A program made the position numbers and the translations under genes. From NCBI GenBank assembly GCA_035294725.1, contig DATGKK010000137.1:1-47324 (forward strand): a stretch of 47,324 nucleotides of DNA, read 5' to 3'. Shown one piece after another: positions 7,950-16,810 of the stretch. This DNA is from DATGKK01 sp035294725. GTDB lineage: Bacteria > Actinomycetota > Acidimicrobiia > Acidimicrobiales > Bog-793. Position 1 is the stretch's first letter. Each line of letters begins with the position of its first letter. The notes beneath the pieces were generated by a model that saw nothing but the letters and a program-made list of their open reading frames with translations, did no database searches and was not told the origin of the DNA.

Positions 7950-9293
7950 TCACCGGGGGCGGAAGAACGTGTGCACCTGTCCCGAGATCGACGGCCAGAG
8001 CATGGCCGCGAGGAGCACGCCTGCCACCACCGAGCCGGCCACGAGGCCGAGTCGCACGAAGCGACCCTCCGGGCTCGCTCGCCGGTACCGAGGCTCGGGG
8101 CTGAGCTCGCGGCGCAGCACGCCCGGGACCTGCCACATGTAGGTGAGCACGTGGACCGCAAGGATCACGAACCACAGCACGAAGTCGTAGCGATGGACGA
8201 CGTAGAGCCATCCGTACGGGCGGTGGACGACGACGAGCGCGATGCCGGAGGCGAACAGGACGACGGTTGTGAGCACGAGGAAGGGTGCAAGGACGCGCAG
8301 CAGCGTGGCCGGCGGCCCCTTGCGGACGAAGTCGGGGTGCCCCGTGTAGTACCTGAAAAAGCGCCATCCCGTGCTCCCGAGCTTGATCAGCACCGGCGGC
8401 ACGAGAATGAGGCCGACGATGACGTGCATCGTCATCATGCTGCCGATGCGCAGCAGGGTGAGCCCCTCGACGAAGATGAGGACGAACAGGGCGGCAGCGG
8501 CAGCCGCCGTGAGCCGCTCGTTGGCCGCCGGCTGGTTGCGCTCGCCCACCCCGGCTCCCGGCGCCGCGAGCCGCCGGACCAGCGTCACGAGCTCCTGACG
8601 AGGGTCGGCGAGCTCGGCACGGGGCCCGCCACCCGACGCCGTCCCGAGCATGGCGCCCGCCGGGGCACCGGCGGTGTCGGCCCTGCGGGCGCTCTCGGCG
8701 CCGTAGGAGCGCCAGCGGTGGACGAGCAGGACGGCGACCGCCACGACGGCGAGGGCGGCGAGGACGTAGCCGGCATCGCTGAAGCCATGGGCGATCGCGT
8801 GCCAGCGGCTCCCGAGCCCGTAGCCGATCCCCGCCATGGCTCCGTCCCAGATCAGGCTGCCCGCCGCGGTGAGAAGGCCGAAGCGGACGAGCGGCACCTC
8901 GGCGACGCCGGCCGGGAGTGCCACGAAGTTGCGGATGAGCGGAACGAGCCGGCCGGTGAACACTCCCGATCGGGGGTGGCGCCGGTACCAGGCCTCGGCG
9001 CGGTCGAGGTCGCGCTCGCTCAACAGGACGTACTTCCCGTAGCGCTGGACGACTGCCCGGCCCGCGGTCCGGCCGATCATCCAGGCGACGTAGGCACCGA
9101 CGACCTCGCCGGCCGCACCGGTGAGGATCGCACCGGCGAGGTTGAGATGGCCGGTCGCGGCGAGCGCGCCGGCGAACCCGAGGGTGAGCTCGGACGAGGT
9201 CGGGACACAGCACGACTGGGCCACGCTGAGTAGGAAGATGGCCACGTAGCCGAAGGAGCTCACGAGGCTCACCGGGTTGATGAGGGCGTCCAT
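7950..9293 (-). CDS. DedA-family membrane protein fused to a cytochrome-b561-like domain
   Basis: A 447-residue membrane protein. Residues 1 to about 200 are a DedA/VTT domain: FLLSVAQSCCVPTSSELTLG, then FTGRLVPLIRNFVALPAG, where the conserved Arg and Pro residues match DedA proteins. A charged cytoplasmic linker (about 205-260) leads to four further helices. These contain regularly placed histidines, MTMHVIVGLILVPPVLIK, YTGHPDF, VVHRYDFVLWFVILAVH, as in b561-like or DUF4405-type heme-binding domains. DedA proteins flip or scramble lipids; b561-like domains carry electrons across membranes. A single chain with both is unusual. The frame is uninterrupted across the junction, so a sequencing artefact is unlikely. 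The ORF end lies 39 bases from the YeaO-like gene. Confidence 0.78.
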   Translation of the reverse strand: MDALINPVSLVSSFGYVAIFLLSVAQSCCVPTSSELTLGFAGALAATGHLNLAGAILTGAAGEVVGAYVAWMIGRTAGRAVVQRYGKYVLLSERDLDRAEAWYRRHPRSGVFTGRLVPLIRNFVALPAGVAEVPLVRFGLLTAAGSLIWDGAMAGIGYGLGSRWHAIAHGFSDAGYVLAALAVVAVAVLLVHRWRSYGAESARRADTAGAPAGAMLGTASGGGPRAELADPRQELVTLVRRLAAPGAGVGERNQPAANERLTAAAAAALFVLIFVEGLTLLRIGSMMTMHVIVGLILVPPVLIKLGSTGWRFFRYYTGHPDFVRKGPPATLLRVLAPFLVLTTVVLFASGIALVVVHRPYGWLYVVHRYDFVLWFVILAVHVLTYMWQVPGVLRRELSPEPRYRRASPEGRFVRLGLVAGSVVAGVLLAAMLWPSISGQVHTFFRPR

Positions 9294-9423
9294 GTCGTCT
9301 CCGTGGGCGTCCGTCGCCTGGTCGTCGGTGCCGGGGTCGGGTCAATGATGGCCGGTCTCGCGCCGGTGGTTCGCGCGCCTGGCGGCGCCAGGGTAGCGCC
9401 CGGTGGACCTAGCGTGATTGGCG

Positions 9424-11019
9424 ATGGGCGAGCGGCGAAGCCTCTGGATGTTCGGCCTCGAGTCCGAGGAGCCGAGCTACGAGCAGCGGGTCGAGACGGC
9501 GGCCGCTCTGTCGAGCCGTCTCGGCGTCGAGCTCGTCGCCCCGCGGATCCCGGCCGTGGACGAGCTCGAGCTGCGGCCCCCTCGGATCTCGCCCCCTTTG
9601 CGCCTGAGCCCGTTCTGCCGGCAGGACAACTGGGAGCGGGCGTACCACTCCTACGGCAACGACCGGACGCTGCACGGCCCGTTCGGCCGCTACCCCAACC
9701 CACCCGACGTCGTCGCCCACCCACGTGACGAGGCCGAGCTCGAGGCGGTCCTCGAGTGGTGCTCGGACAGCGGCTACTGCACCATCCCTTACGGCGGGGG
9801 CAGCTCGGTCGTCGGGGGGGTCACGCCGCCAGCGGACGCCGGCCCGGTCGTCACGATCGCCCTCGACGAGCTGGACCGGGTGCTCGAGATCGACCCAGTG
9901 TCGAGAGCGGCCCGCATCCAGGCGGGCGTGTTCGGCCCTGCCCTCGAGGACCAGCTGAGGCCGGCCGGGTTCACGCTGCGCCACTTCCCGCAGAGCTTCA
10001 CCGGCTCGACCCTCGGCGGCTGGATCGCCACCCGCTCCGGCGGCCACTACGCGACGAACCACACCCACATCGACGAGTTCGTCGAGACCGTGCGGATGCT
10101 GACCCCGCAGGGCTGGTGGGAGGCCCGCCGCCTACCGGCCTCGGGCGCCGGCCCCGACCCGAACCGGCTTGCGATCGGCTCGGAGGGCATCCTCGGGATC
10201 ATCACCGAGGCGTGGATGCGGATCCAGGCCCGGCCCGTCTTCCGTGCCACGGCGAGCGTCCGCTTCCCCTCCTGGGAGGCGGGCTACGAGGCGACTCGGC
10301 AGGTAGCCCAGGCCAAGCTCTGGCCCGCCAACCTGCGCCTGCTCGACCCGGCGCTGGCCGCCGCGAGCGCAGGGCTCGACGGGACCCAGTCGGTGCTCAT
10401 CGTCTCGTTCGAGTCGGCGGAGCTCTCCCAGCGCCCGGAGATCGAGCAGGCTCTCTCGATCCTGCGCGCCTGCGGCGGGACCGTGCCCGACGACGAGGTG
10501 GTGGTCGACGACGCCGGCCGGGCGACGGGACGGTCGGGCGCCGCGGGGGCGTGGCGCAACGCGTTCATCCCGAGTGGTGCCGGGCTCACCGCCGGCCTGG
10601 GGCTCATCGGGAACACTTTCGAGACGGCGATCACCTGGGACCGATGGCCCGAGCTCGACGCCTCGGTGCGGGAAGCGACCGCGAGGGTGCTGGAAGAGGT
10701 CTGTGGGGGCGGGACGGTGAACTGCCGCTTCACCCACGTCTACACCGACGGGCCGGCTCCGTACTACACCTACGGGGGCCGCTATCGGCCGGGCATGGAC
10801 CCGGTCGCCGTCCTTGCCGAGCTGAAGGCGGGGATCTCGGACGCGGTGATGGCGGCCGGCGGCACCATCACGCATCACCACGCCGTCGGGAGGGAGCACC
10901 GGCCGTGGTACGACATCGAGCGCCCCGAGCTGTTCGCGGCGGCGCTCAAGGCCGCGAAGCGGGCCGTCGACCCGAACGGCGTGCTCAACCCTGGCGTCCT
11001 CGTCGACCCGGTCACCTAG
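9424..11019 (+). CDS. FAD-binding oxidase, alkyldihydroxyacetonephosphate-synthase-like
   Basis: A 531-residue flavoprotein of the vanillyl-alcohol-oxidase fold. An FAD diphosphate-binding loop is seen at PYGGGSSVVGGVTPP, followed by GSTLGGWIATRSGGHYATN. Near the C-terminus the run THHHAVGREHRPW corresponds to the conserved HHH motif of ADAP synthase (AGPS), and the end DPNGVLNPGVLVDP is standard for FAD-linked oxidases. In eukaryotes AGPS makes the ether bond of plasmalogens; bacterial relatives are mostly annotated as FAD-binding oxidases with unknown substrates, so ether-lipid synthesis is possible, not shown. ATG 9424 was preferred over TTG 9418. It is divergent from the DedA-b561 gene. 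Confidence 0.82.
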   Translation: MGERRSLWMFGLESEEPSYEQRVETAAALSSRLGVELVAPRIPAVDELELRPPRISPPLRLSPFCRQDNWERAYHSYGNDRTLHGPFGRYPNPPDVVAHPRDEAELEAVLEWCSDSGYCTIPYGGGSSVVGGVTPPADAGPVVTIALDELDRVLEIDPVSRAARIQAGVFGPALEDQLRPAGFTLRHFPQSFTGSTLGGWIATRSGGHYATNHTHIDEFVETVRMLTPQGWWEARRLPASGAGPDPNRLAIGSEGILGIITEAWMRIQARPVFRATASVRFPSWEAGYEATRQVAQAKLWPANLRLLDPALAAASAGLDGTQSVLIVSFESAELSQRPEIEQALSILRACGGTVPDDEVVVDDAGRATGRSGAAGAWRNAFIPSGAGLTAGLGLIGNTFETAITWDRWPELDASVREATARVLEEVCGGGTVNCRFTHVYTDGPAPYYTYGGRYRPGMDPVAVLAELKAGISDAVMAAGGTITHHHAVGREHRPWYDIERPELFAAALKAAKRAVDPNGVLNPGVLVDPVT

Positions 11020-11122
11020 CGTCGCCGCCTTCGCCGCCCGGGAGCAGCGGTGCGTAGGCTCGCGGGGGAGCGCTCGCCCCGTGCGATCCGGCGGGCGGCA
11101 TCGACGGGAAGGAGGGCTCCGG

Positions 11123-12196
11123 ATGTGCACGACCCACGAAGCCGGCCCGCCGGCGCCGCTGGCGGCGGCCGCCGCCCCGGACCGGGAGTGGGCAGGTGAG
11201 GCGCTACCGCTCGATCCGGTGGACTCCGTCGCCGTCACCACCGTGTGCGACAACGCGATCGACATCTTCCTCCCCGACGAGGGGCCGGCGCGGCGACGCT
11301 TAGGGCGACTCGGCGGCGCTCCGACGGTGGTCGCCGCCACCCTCGACGGCGGCCGGGGAGTGGACCTGCCCCGCGCCGAGCACGGTTTCTCCGTGCACGT
11401 CGCCGTCACGAAGGGCGGGAGGACTCACGAGATGCTGTTCGACACCGGTGTGAGCCCCGGCGGCTGCCGGGACAACCTCGCCCGGCTCGGGCTCGAGGTG
11501 GTCGAGATCGAGGCGATCGTGCTCAGCCACGGCCACTTCGACCACACGACGGGGTTGTCGGGTCTCGCGGCGGCCCTCGGCCGGGCGAACCTGCCGGTGG
11601 TGCTCCACCCCGAGTTCTGGAGCCGACGCCGGATCGCCGTCCCTGGCGAAGAGCCGCTCGAGCTGCCGTCGACGAGCCGGCGGGCGCTCACCGACGCCGG
11701 TTTCGAGGTCGTCGAGAACCGCCGGCCCTCCTTCCTGTTCCACCGCTCCGTCCTTGTCACCGGCGAGGTGGACCGCACCACGCCCTTCGAGACCGGCTTC
11801 CCCGTGCACGAGGCCTGGCGGGGTGGCTCGTGGGAGCCCGACCCGCTCATCCTCGACGATCAGGCCTTCATCGCGAACGTCGCCGGCAAGGGTCTCGTCG
11901 TCATCTCGGGCTGCGGCCACGCGGGCATCGTCAACATCTGCCGCTACGCCCGCCGGCTCACGGGAGTCGATCGGATCTACGCCGTGATCGGCGGCTTCCA
12001 CCTGAGCGGGCGGCTGTTCGAGCCCGTCATCGTCCCGACCTGCGACGCCCTCGCAGAGCTCGACCCCGAGGTGATCGTCCCCACCCACTGCACCGGCTGG
12101 AAGGCGGTCCACGAGCTCGCGGCCCGCTTCCCCGATCGCTTCCTCCAGAGCTCGGTCGGCACGACCTTCCTCCTGGAGTCGCCGCAGGCGGCGTGA
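11123..12196 (+). CDS. MBL-fold metallo-hydrolase
   Basis: A 357-residue metallo-beta-lactamase-fold enzyme. The metal motif SHGHFDHTTGL gives HxHxDH, and ISGCGHAGIVN and GGFHLSGR supply later ligands. The long insertions and the phrase LFDTGVSPGGCRDNL match the branch annotated as 7,8-dihydropterin-6-yl-methyl-4-aminobenzene 5'-phosphate synthase-like proteins. Biochemical function within this branch is poorly defined. The ATG at 11123 is chosen because AAGGAGGG stands about six bases upstream; the open frame extends 42 bases further back without a better start. It follows the AGPS-like oxidase on the same strand after about 100 bases, so joint transcription is possible. Confidence 0.85.
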   Translation: MCTTHEAGPPAPLAAAAAPDREWAGEALPLDPVDSVAVTTVCDNAIDIFLPDEGPARRRLGRLGGAPTVVAATLDGGRGVDLPRAEHGFSVHVAVTKGGRTHEMLFDTGVSPGGCRDNLARLGLEVVEIEAIVLSHGHFDHTTGLSGLAAALGRANLPVVLHPEFWSRRRIAVPGEEPLELPSTSRRALTDAGFEVVENRRPSFLFHRSVLVTGEVDRTTPFETGFPVHEAWRGGSWEPDPLILDDQAFIANVAGKGLVVISGCGHAGIVNICRYARRLTGVDRIYAVIGGFHLSGRLFEPVIVPTCDALAELDPEVIVPTHCTGWKAVHELAARFPDRFLQSSVGTTFLLESPQAA

Positions 12197-12528
12197 GGCA
12201 GTGGCGGGTTGGCCGCTCAGCGGGCGGCGCCATACCCAGCTGGACGTGTGGGCGCCGGCGACCAACCGGGTCCGAGTGGAGCGTCCCGCGCCGCCTCGTC
12301 GCTCATCCCTGGGCACGCCGACCGCCTCGAGCACGACCATGGCGCTCAGGGCCGCGCTGGCGTCGGCGTCGAGCGCGCCGTCGTGAGCTGGGTCACCACC
12401 GTGCGGCCGCCCTGTCGACGGGTGGCGGTGGCGGTGCGCAACAGCGCGATCAGGCTACGGCCGGGCTCCTCGGCGGCTTTGGTCCGACGAGGCGCCCAAG
12501 CGACGACCCCGTCGGCGCAATCCCTGCC
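12197..12528. other. intergenic region without a convincing gene
   Basis: About 330 bases between the MBL gene and the convergent SCO6745-family gene. No open frame here looks protein-like along its length. A short plus-frame stretch at 12225-12281 reads RRHTQLDVWAPATNRVRVE, which resembles the beginning of maltooligosyltrehalose trehalohydrolases (F-x-VWAP-x(3)-RV), but the resemblance ends after some 15 residues. It may be a relic or chance. Confidence 0.35.
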
Positions 12529-13416
12529 TCAGCGCCGGCGCTCCCCCAGGCGGGCGAGGTCATGCGGGCCCTGCGCCGGGTAGCCGCCACCGGCCTGGAT
12601 CGCCCGCGACCACTCCGACAGCACGGCGACGACCTCCTCGAGCTCGTCGCCGAGGCGGGCGACGATCGGGGCGCACCCGGCGTCGGTCTCGGTCTCGATG
12701 CGCTCTCTCGCCTCGCGCCCGGCGGGGGTGAGCTGGCCGCCGTCCACGAGGCCGCGCGCCTCGAGGCGTTCGGTGGCCGCGTCGAGATCGTCCGGGCTCC
12801 AGGCGCGCGTCCGGACATAGGTTCGCATCGGCAGCCCCCAATAGAGCTCGGTGACGAGGCCGATCTCGGCGCCGTCGAAGCCGGCGGTGGTCCACACGTT
12901 GAGGTGGACGTCGCCCCGGTAGTCGCGCAGCGCATCGGCGAGCCGCCAGGCGTCGACGAGCGCCTCGCCCGTCTCACCCTGCGCGACGACACCGGCAAAG
13001 AGCGGCTTTCCCTCCGGGCGGAGGTCGTCGACGGCCCGGGCCAAGAGCTCGATGGCGCGCTCGATCCCGGGCGGGTGGCCGCCGAGCAGGCGCTCCAGCT
13101 GGGCACCGGCGCCCTCGGTCCGGGCCCGGCAGATCGTCGCCGCGTCGGTGAGCGACCAACCGTGGGCCACCGCCGGCACCACCACCGCCGGGTTGAAGAC
13201 CCCGAAGGCGGCGGCCACCACCTCGCCATGCACCTGGCCCATGAGCGAGCCACGGCTCGTGAAGTAGGCGGGACCGTCCGGGAGGGCGACAGCTCCGGCG
13301 GCACCGGGGCTCGGCGCGAAGCCGAGGGCCTCGTACGCGCGGTGGCACTCGGGAGAGAAGTAGACCTGCCCGGCGAAGGGCTCGAGCGCTGCGGCCAGCG
13401 AGCGTGAGGGTTGCAT
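12529..13416 (-). CDS. SCO6745-family protein (SalK-like)
   Basis: A 295-residue soluble protein. The opening LAAALEPFAGQVYFSPECHRAYEALGF, the middle AAFGVFNP and LADALRDYRGDVHLN, and the winged-helix-like tail (LEARGLVDGGQLTPAGREARERIE followed by TDAGCAPI) match the family named after Streptomyces SCO6745. Members carry a C-terminal MarR-like helix-turn-helix segment but their role is unknown; some lie near antibiotic or two-component genes. The ATG is preceded by GGAAGG at a loose spacing. It is divergent from the acyl-CoA synthetase gene across about 150 bases. Confidence 0.85.
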   Translation of the reverse strand: MQPSRSLAAALEPFAGQVYFSPECHRAYEALGFAPSPGAAGAVALPDGPAYFTSRGSLMGQVHGEVVAAAFGVFNPAVVVPAVAHGWSLTDAATICRARTEGAGAQLERLLGGHPPGIERAIELLARAVDDLRPEGKPLFAGVVAQGETGEALVDAWRLADALRDYRGDVHLNVWTTAGFDGAEIGLVTELYWGLPMRTYVRTRAWSPDDLDAATERLEARGLVDGGQLTPAGREARERIETETDAGCAPIVARLGDELEEVVAVLSEWSRAIQAGGGYPAQGPHDLARLGERRR

Positions 13417-13568
13417 ACGGTCGATCCCCTTCCGGGCTCCATGCGCGCCGGGAGGCGGCGCCGCCCCGGATGCTCCCCGACCCTCGTGCTGCGGTCAAGG
13501 GGCACACCCGGGCTTGAGGGGATCGCTGCTCCTACCATGTGACAGGCCGCGGTGACGGGAGGAGAGCA

Positions 13569-15320
13569 GTGAGCGACGATCCGGGGGGTGAGGCGGCCGA
13601 GTGCGCGAGCTTGCTCGGGATGCTGACGGGGCCGGGCGGCCCCTTCGAGGTGACCGAGGAGGTCGTGCGGGGCATCCCGATGAAGGTCTACCGGCACCGG
13701 TTCACCTCGTTGCGGGAGGTGGCTGCCGCTGCCCAGGCCCGGGGTGACTCGGACACCTTCCTCGTCTACGGGCAGCAGCGATGGTCAACCGGGGAGCTCC
13801 TCCGGCAGGCGAGCTCTGTCGGGCGCGTGCTCACCACCCGGTACGGGATCCGGCCCGGCGACAGGGTGGCCGTGCTGAGCGCGAACAACCCCGAGTGGTG
13901 CATGACCTTCTGGGGGGCCGTCGACGAGGGAGCGATCGTCGTCGGCCTGAACGGGTGGTGGAAGGCCGACGAGATCCTCTACGGCCTGCGCGACAGCGGC
14001 TCGCGCGTCCTCGTTGCCGACAGGGGGCGGATCATCCGGATCGCCGACCGGCTCGACGAGCTGCCCGAGCTCGAGCACGTCGTCCTCGCCGGCTGCGAGC
14101 CCTCCGAGGTAGGGCTTGGCGGCGATGCCCGCGCCCACGGCTTCGCCGAGTTGCTCGCGGAGCCCACCGACGAGCTGCCGACCGTGGCGATCGACGAGGA
14201 CGACCCGGCCGTCATCTTCTACACGAGCGGCACCACCGGGCGCCCGAAGGGGGCGGTGAGCACGCACCGGTCGATGATCGCCAACCTGCAGAACACCATG
14301 TACTTCGCGGCGGCGAGGGCGCTCCAGTCCGCCGCCGACCCGGCACCTACCGGGAGCGGCCGCCAGCCCGCCTCCCTCCTCGCGAGCCCGCTGTTCCACG
14401 TGAGCGGCTGCCACTCTGGCCTCGTCGTCGGCATGCTGGCGGGCGTGAAGCTCGTCATCCCCGTCGGCCGCTTCGAGCCGGAGACGGCGATGCAGCTCAT
14501 CCAGGACGAGCAGATCACGACGTTCTCGGCGGTGCCGACGATGGTCTGGCGGGTCGTCGAGCACCCTGCACGCCACAACTACGACCTCTCGTCGGTGACG
14601 ACCGTCAGCTATGGCGGCTCGCCGACGGCGGGCGAGATGCAGCGCCGGGTCCGCGAGACCTTCCCAAACGTCCGCACCCTTGCCAACGCGTACGGCCTCA
14701 CCGAGTCCAGCTCGGTCGCGACCCTGAACGCCGGTAAGGACCTGGAGGATCGGCCCGACTCGGTCGGACGGCCGATGCCGGTCGTCGACATCACGATCGT
14801 CGACCCGGCCGGCGAGAAGGTGCCGACAGGCGAGACGGGCGAGGTGTGGATCAAAGGACCGCTCGTCATGGCCGGCTACTGGAACCGGCCCGATGCGACC
14901 GCCGAGACGATCACGCGCGAGGGCTGGCTCCGAACCGGCGACATCGGCTACCTCGACGGCGACGGCTTCCTCTACATCACGGACCGGGCGAAGGACATGA
15001 TCATCCGGGGCGGCGAGAACATCTACTGCGTCGAGATCGAGAACCGGCTCGTCGAGCACCCGGCCGTGGCCGACGCGGCCGTGATCGGGGTGCCCCACCC
15101 GACCCTTGGCGAGGAAGTGAAGGCGCTGATCGAGGTGGCCGACGGCCATGAGCTCACGGCCGAAGAGGTCCGCGCATGGGTGGCCGAGACGCTGGCAGAC
15201 TTCAAGGTGCCCGCCTACGTCGAGCTTCGGCGGGACCGCCTCCCGCGCAATGCGTCGGGCAAGCTGCTGAAGAACGTGCTCCGGGGCGAGGGTGAGGTGA
15301 GCTTCGCCGAGACGATGTAG
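13569..15320 (+). CDS. class I adenylate-forming enzyme, probable acyl-CoA synthetase
   Basis: A 583-residue ANL-superfamily enzyme. In order: the P-loop YTSGTTGRPKGAVSTH, the substrate-pocket region PLFHVSGCHSGL, the adenine motif NAYGLTESSS, the hinge region WLRTGDIGYLDGDGFLYITD with RAKDMIIRGGENIY, and the C-terminal catalytic lysine in PRNASGKLLKNVLR. It should activate a carboxylic acid to an acyl-adenylate and then to a CoA thioester. Chain length and substrate cannot be told. GTG 13569 is chosen because GGGAGGAGAG ends four bases upstream, whereas an earlier GTG at 13539 has no ribosome site. Confidence 0.92.
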   Translation: MSDDPGGEAAECASLLGMLTGPGGPFEVTEEVVRGIPMKVYRHRFTSLREVAAAAQARGDSDTFLVYGQQRWSTGELLRQASSVGRVLTTRYGIRPGDRVAVLSANNPEWCMTFWGAVDEGAIVVGLNGWWKADEILYGLRDSGSRVLVADRGRIIRIADRLDELPELEHVVLAGCEPSEVGLGGDARAHGFAELLAEPTDELPTVAIDEDDPAVIFYTSGTTGRPKGAVSTHRSMIANLQNTMYFAAARALQSAADPAPTGSGRQPASLLASPLFHVSGCHSGLVVGMLAGVKLVIPVGRFEPETAMQLIQDEQITTFSAVPTMVWRVVEHPARHNYDLSSVTTVSYGGSPTAGEMQRRVRETFPNVRTLANAYGLTESSSVATLNAGKDLEDRPDSVGRPMPVVDITIVDPAGEKVPTGETGEVWIKGPLVMAGYWNRPDATAETITREGWLRTGDIGYLDGDGFLYITDRAKDMIIRGGENIYCVEIENRLVEHPAVADAAVIGVPHPTLGEEVKALIEVADGHELTAEEVRAWVAETLADFKVPAYVELRRDRLPRNASGKLLKNVLRGEGEVSFAETM

Positions 15321-15349
15321 GCCCAGCCGCGCCGGTGCTCCCGGGCGTT

Positions 15350-15886
15350 CTACCGCACGAACGCGAGAGTGCCGGCCCGCCAGGTGCGGCGGAGATCGCT
15401 GCCGGGCGGGAAGCGATCGTCCAGTTCCAAGATGACCATACCGTGGGCGAAGGCGAACAGCGCCTGTGCCTGCCAGGGGTCACCCGTCGCCAGGTAGAAG
15501 GGCTCGCCGGCCCACTCCTCGAGCCCCCGGGGCAGGTCCTGCCTCGGGAGCGCTCCGGAGGTGGCGAGGCGGTAGAGCTCCGGATTGGCGAGGGCGACGG
15601 CCCGGTAAGCCGCAACGAGGCGGTGGGCCGCGCTGCTGCGACCTCGCGCGGCCAACGCCGTGTGGAGGATCTCGCCGACCTCGAGCAGGGCTTGCTCGAT
15701 GAGGGCGGCTTCGAGCGCACGCTTGGTCGGGAAGTGCTTGTAGAGCGACGGCGCCTTCATCCCGACGCAGCTCGCCAACCTCCGCATGGTGAGGGCCTCG
15801 CGCCCCTCTGCTTCGAGGATGCGGCGGGCGGCAGACACGATCTCGGTGGCCCGAGGGTTGCGGGCCGGTACCTCGGGTCGGGTCAC
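15350..15886 (-). CDS. TetR-family transcriptional regulator
   Basis: A 178-residue regulator. The N-terminal helix-turn-helix reads LTMRRLASCVGMKAPSLYKH, with FPTKRALEAALIEQ continuing the usual TetR pattern. The C-terminal ligand domain contains the ELYRLATSG block and a terminal WHG-type region. Its ATG overlaps the stop of the upstream Ddn-like gene (15883-15886), so both are made from one transcript. It is therefore likely to repress its own operon through the palindrome at 16384-16398. The ligand is not known; nearby redox genes suggest a hydrophobic or quinone-like effector. Confidence 0.9.
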   Translation of the reverse strand: MTRPEVPARNPRATEIVSAARRILEAEGREALTMRRLASCVGMKAPSLYKHFPTKRALEAALIEQALLEVGEILHTALAARGRSSAAHRLVAAYRAVALANPELYRLATSGALPRQDLPRGLEEWAGEPFYLATGDPWQAQALFAFAHGMVILELDDRFPPGSDLRRTWRAGTLAFVR

Positions 15887-16347
15887 AGCTCCGAGAGCGA
15901 GAACACCGGATGGCGGGGGGCGATGGCGGCGATCTCCTCGTCGGAAGACTCCGGCCCGACGCCGTCGAAGAACACGCCCACCTCCACCTTCCAGCGCCGC
16001 AGATAGGCCCGGAGCACCGGGATCTTCTCGTCATCGGACAGCTCCGTGGCGAGGTACCGCGTGCGCCGGCGGCCGAGCCGAAGGTCGAGCCGGCCACCGC
16101 CGGCCCGCACGTTGCGGACCCACTCGGTCTCGCCGCGGGGCGAGACGAGGTAGGAGGAGCCCTCGTAGCGGAGGAGGTTGACAGGTGTCTGCCTCGGCTC
16201 TCCGGTCCGGCGGCCCCTCACCTCGAGGACGCGGCTGCCCCACACGCCGACGCCCATCCTCGTCAGACCGGCCACCGCCCTGTTGAACAGGTTGCGAGTC
16301 GCCCATCCCGGTTTCCGGTAGTGGTGGGTCGTGTGGTGCTGGTCCAT
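15883..16347 (-). CDS. deazaflavin-dependent nitroreductase-family protein (Ddn-like)
   Basis: A 154-residue protein of the split-barrel Ddn/DUF385 family. The blocks VLEVRGRRTGEPRQTPVNLL and YLVSPRGETEWVRNVRAGG match the F420H2-dependent quinone/nitro reductases of mycobacteria; RxTGxxRxTP and the GxxxWvrNlrA block frame the coenzyme site. A terminal helical segment of about 45 residues (DDEKIPVLRAYLRRWK) is common in the family. The predicted role is F420-dependent reduction of a quinone or similar acceptor. Presence implies that the host makes coenzyme F420. It is the first gene of the operon with the TetR regulator and has a GGGAGG ribosome site. Confidence 0.88.
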   Translation of the reverse strand: MDQHHTTHHYRKPGWATRNLFNRAVAGLTRMGVGVWGSRVLEVRGRRTGEPRQTPVNLLRYEGSSYLVSPRGETEWVRNVRAGGGRLDLRLGRRRTRYLATELSDDEKIPVLRAYLRRWKVEVGVFFDGVGPESSDEEIAAIAPRHPVFSLSEL

Positions 16348-16383
16348 CTCGGCCTCCCGCGGCTAACGGCGTACGTCACTCTG

Positions 16384-16398
16384 GCTAACAATGTTAGC
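16384..16398. promoter_or_regulatory. TetR-type palindromic operator of the Ddn-tetR operon
   Basis: GCTAACAATGTTAGC is a perfect 15-base palindrome (arms of 7 around a central A), extended outward by T..A and C..G pairs after one mismatch. It lies 37 bases upstream of the Ddn-like ATG. A half site GGCTAACGG is repeated at about 16360-16368, between palindrome and gene. TetR repressors typically bind such sites at their own promoters. Confidence 0.7.
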
Positions 16399-16810
16399 TA
16401 GACGAGGGCCGCCTTGCGGGCAGGGCGCAGTGGCAGGTGAGGCTCCCGTGCCGGCCTCGGTCCGGCGATGGGGCCGTTCGGCGCCGGCGCGCGGGGAGCT
16501 TGCGACGAGGCGGCCGGTCCGCCGGGGTCAATGGCTGCGCGAGACCACCGGGCCGGTGCCACAGGAGTGCTCAGGTGATGGGGTTTCCGCCCCGCACAGC
16601 GACTGGGCGGAGCTCGCGCTCAAGCGAGGTGACGGCGGCCACTGCGTGGCGAGAGAGACCTTTGGAGACCGACGCGATGGCGTGGTAGGGCCGCAGACCC
16701 TCGGTTCAGATCTGCGGCGTGGTCCGGTGGCCGGGGGACTCAGGCGAGCCCACCAAGAGCCCTGGGCGGAGATGGCGACGCGCGCCGTGTCGCCGAGGTG
16801 GCGACGGCGC
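16399..16810. other. intergenic region with no recognisable gene
   Basis: About 410 bases between the TetR/Ddn operator and the end of the RCC1 lipoprotein gene. Several open frames cross it because of the high GC content, but none shows a family pattern, a credible start or a ribosome site. I see no RNA gene or repeat in it. Confidence 0.4.
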
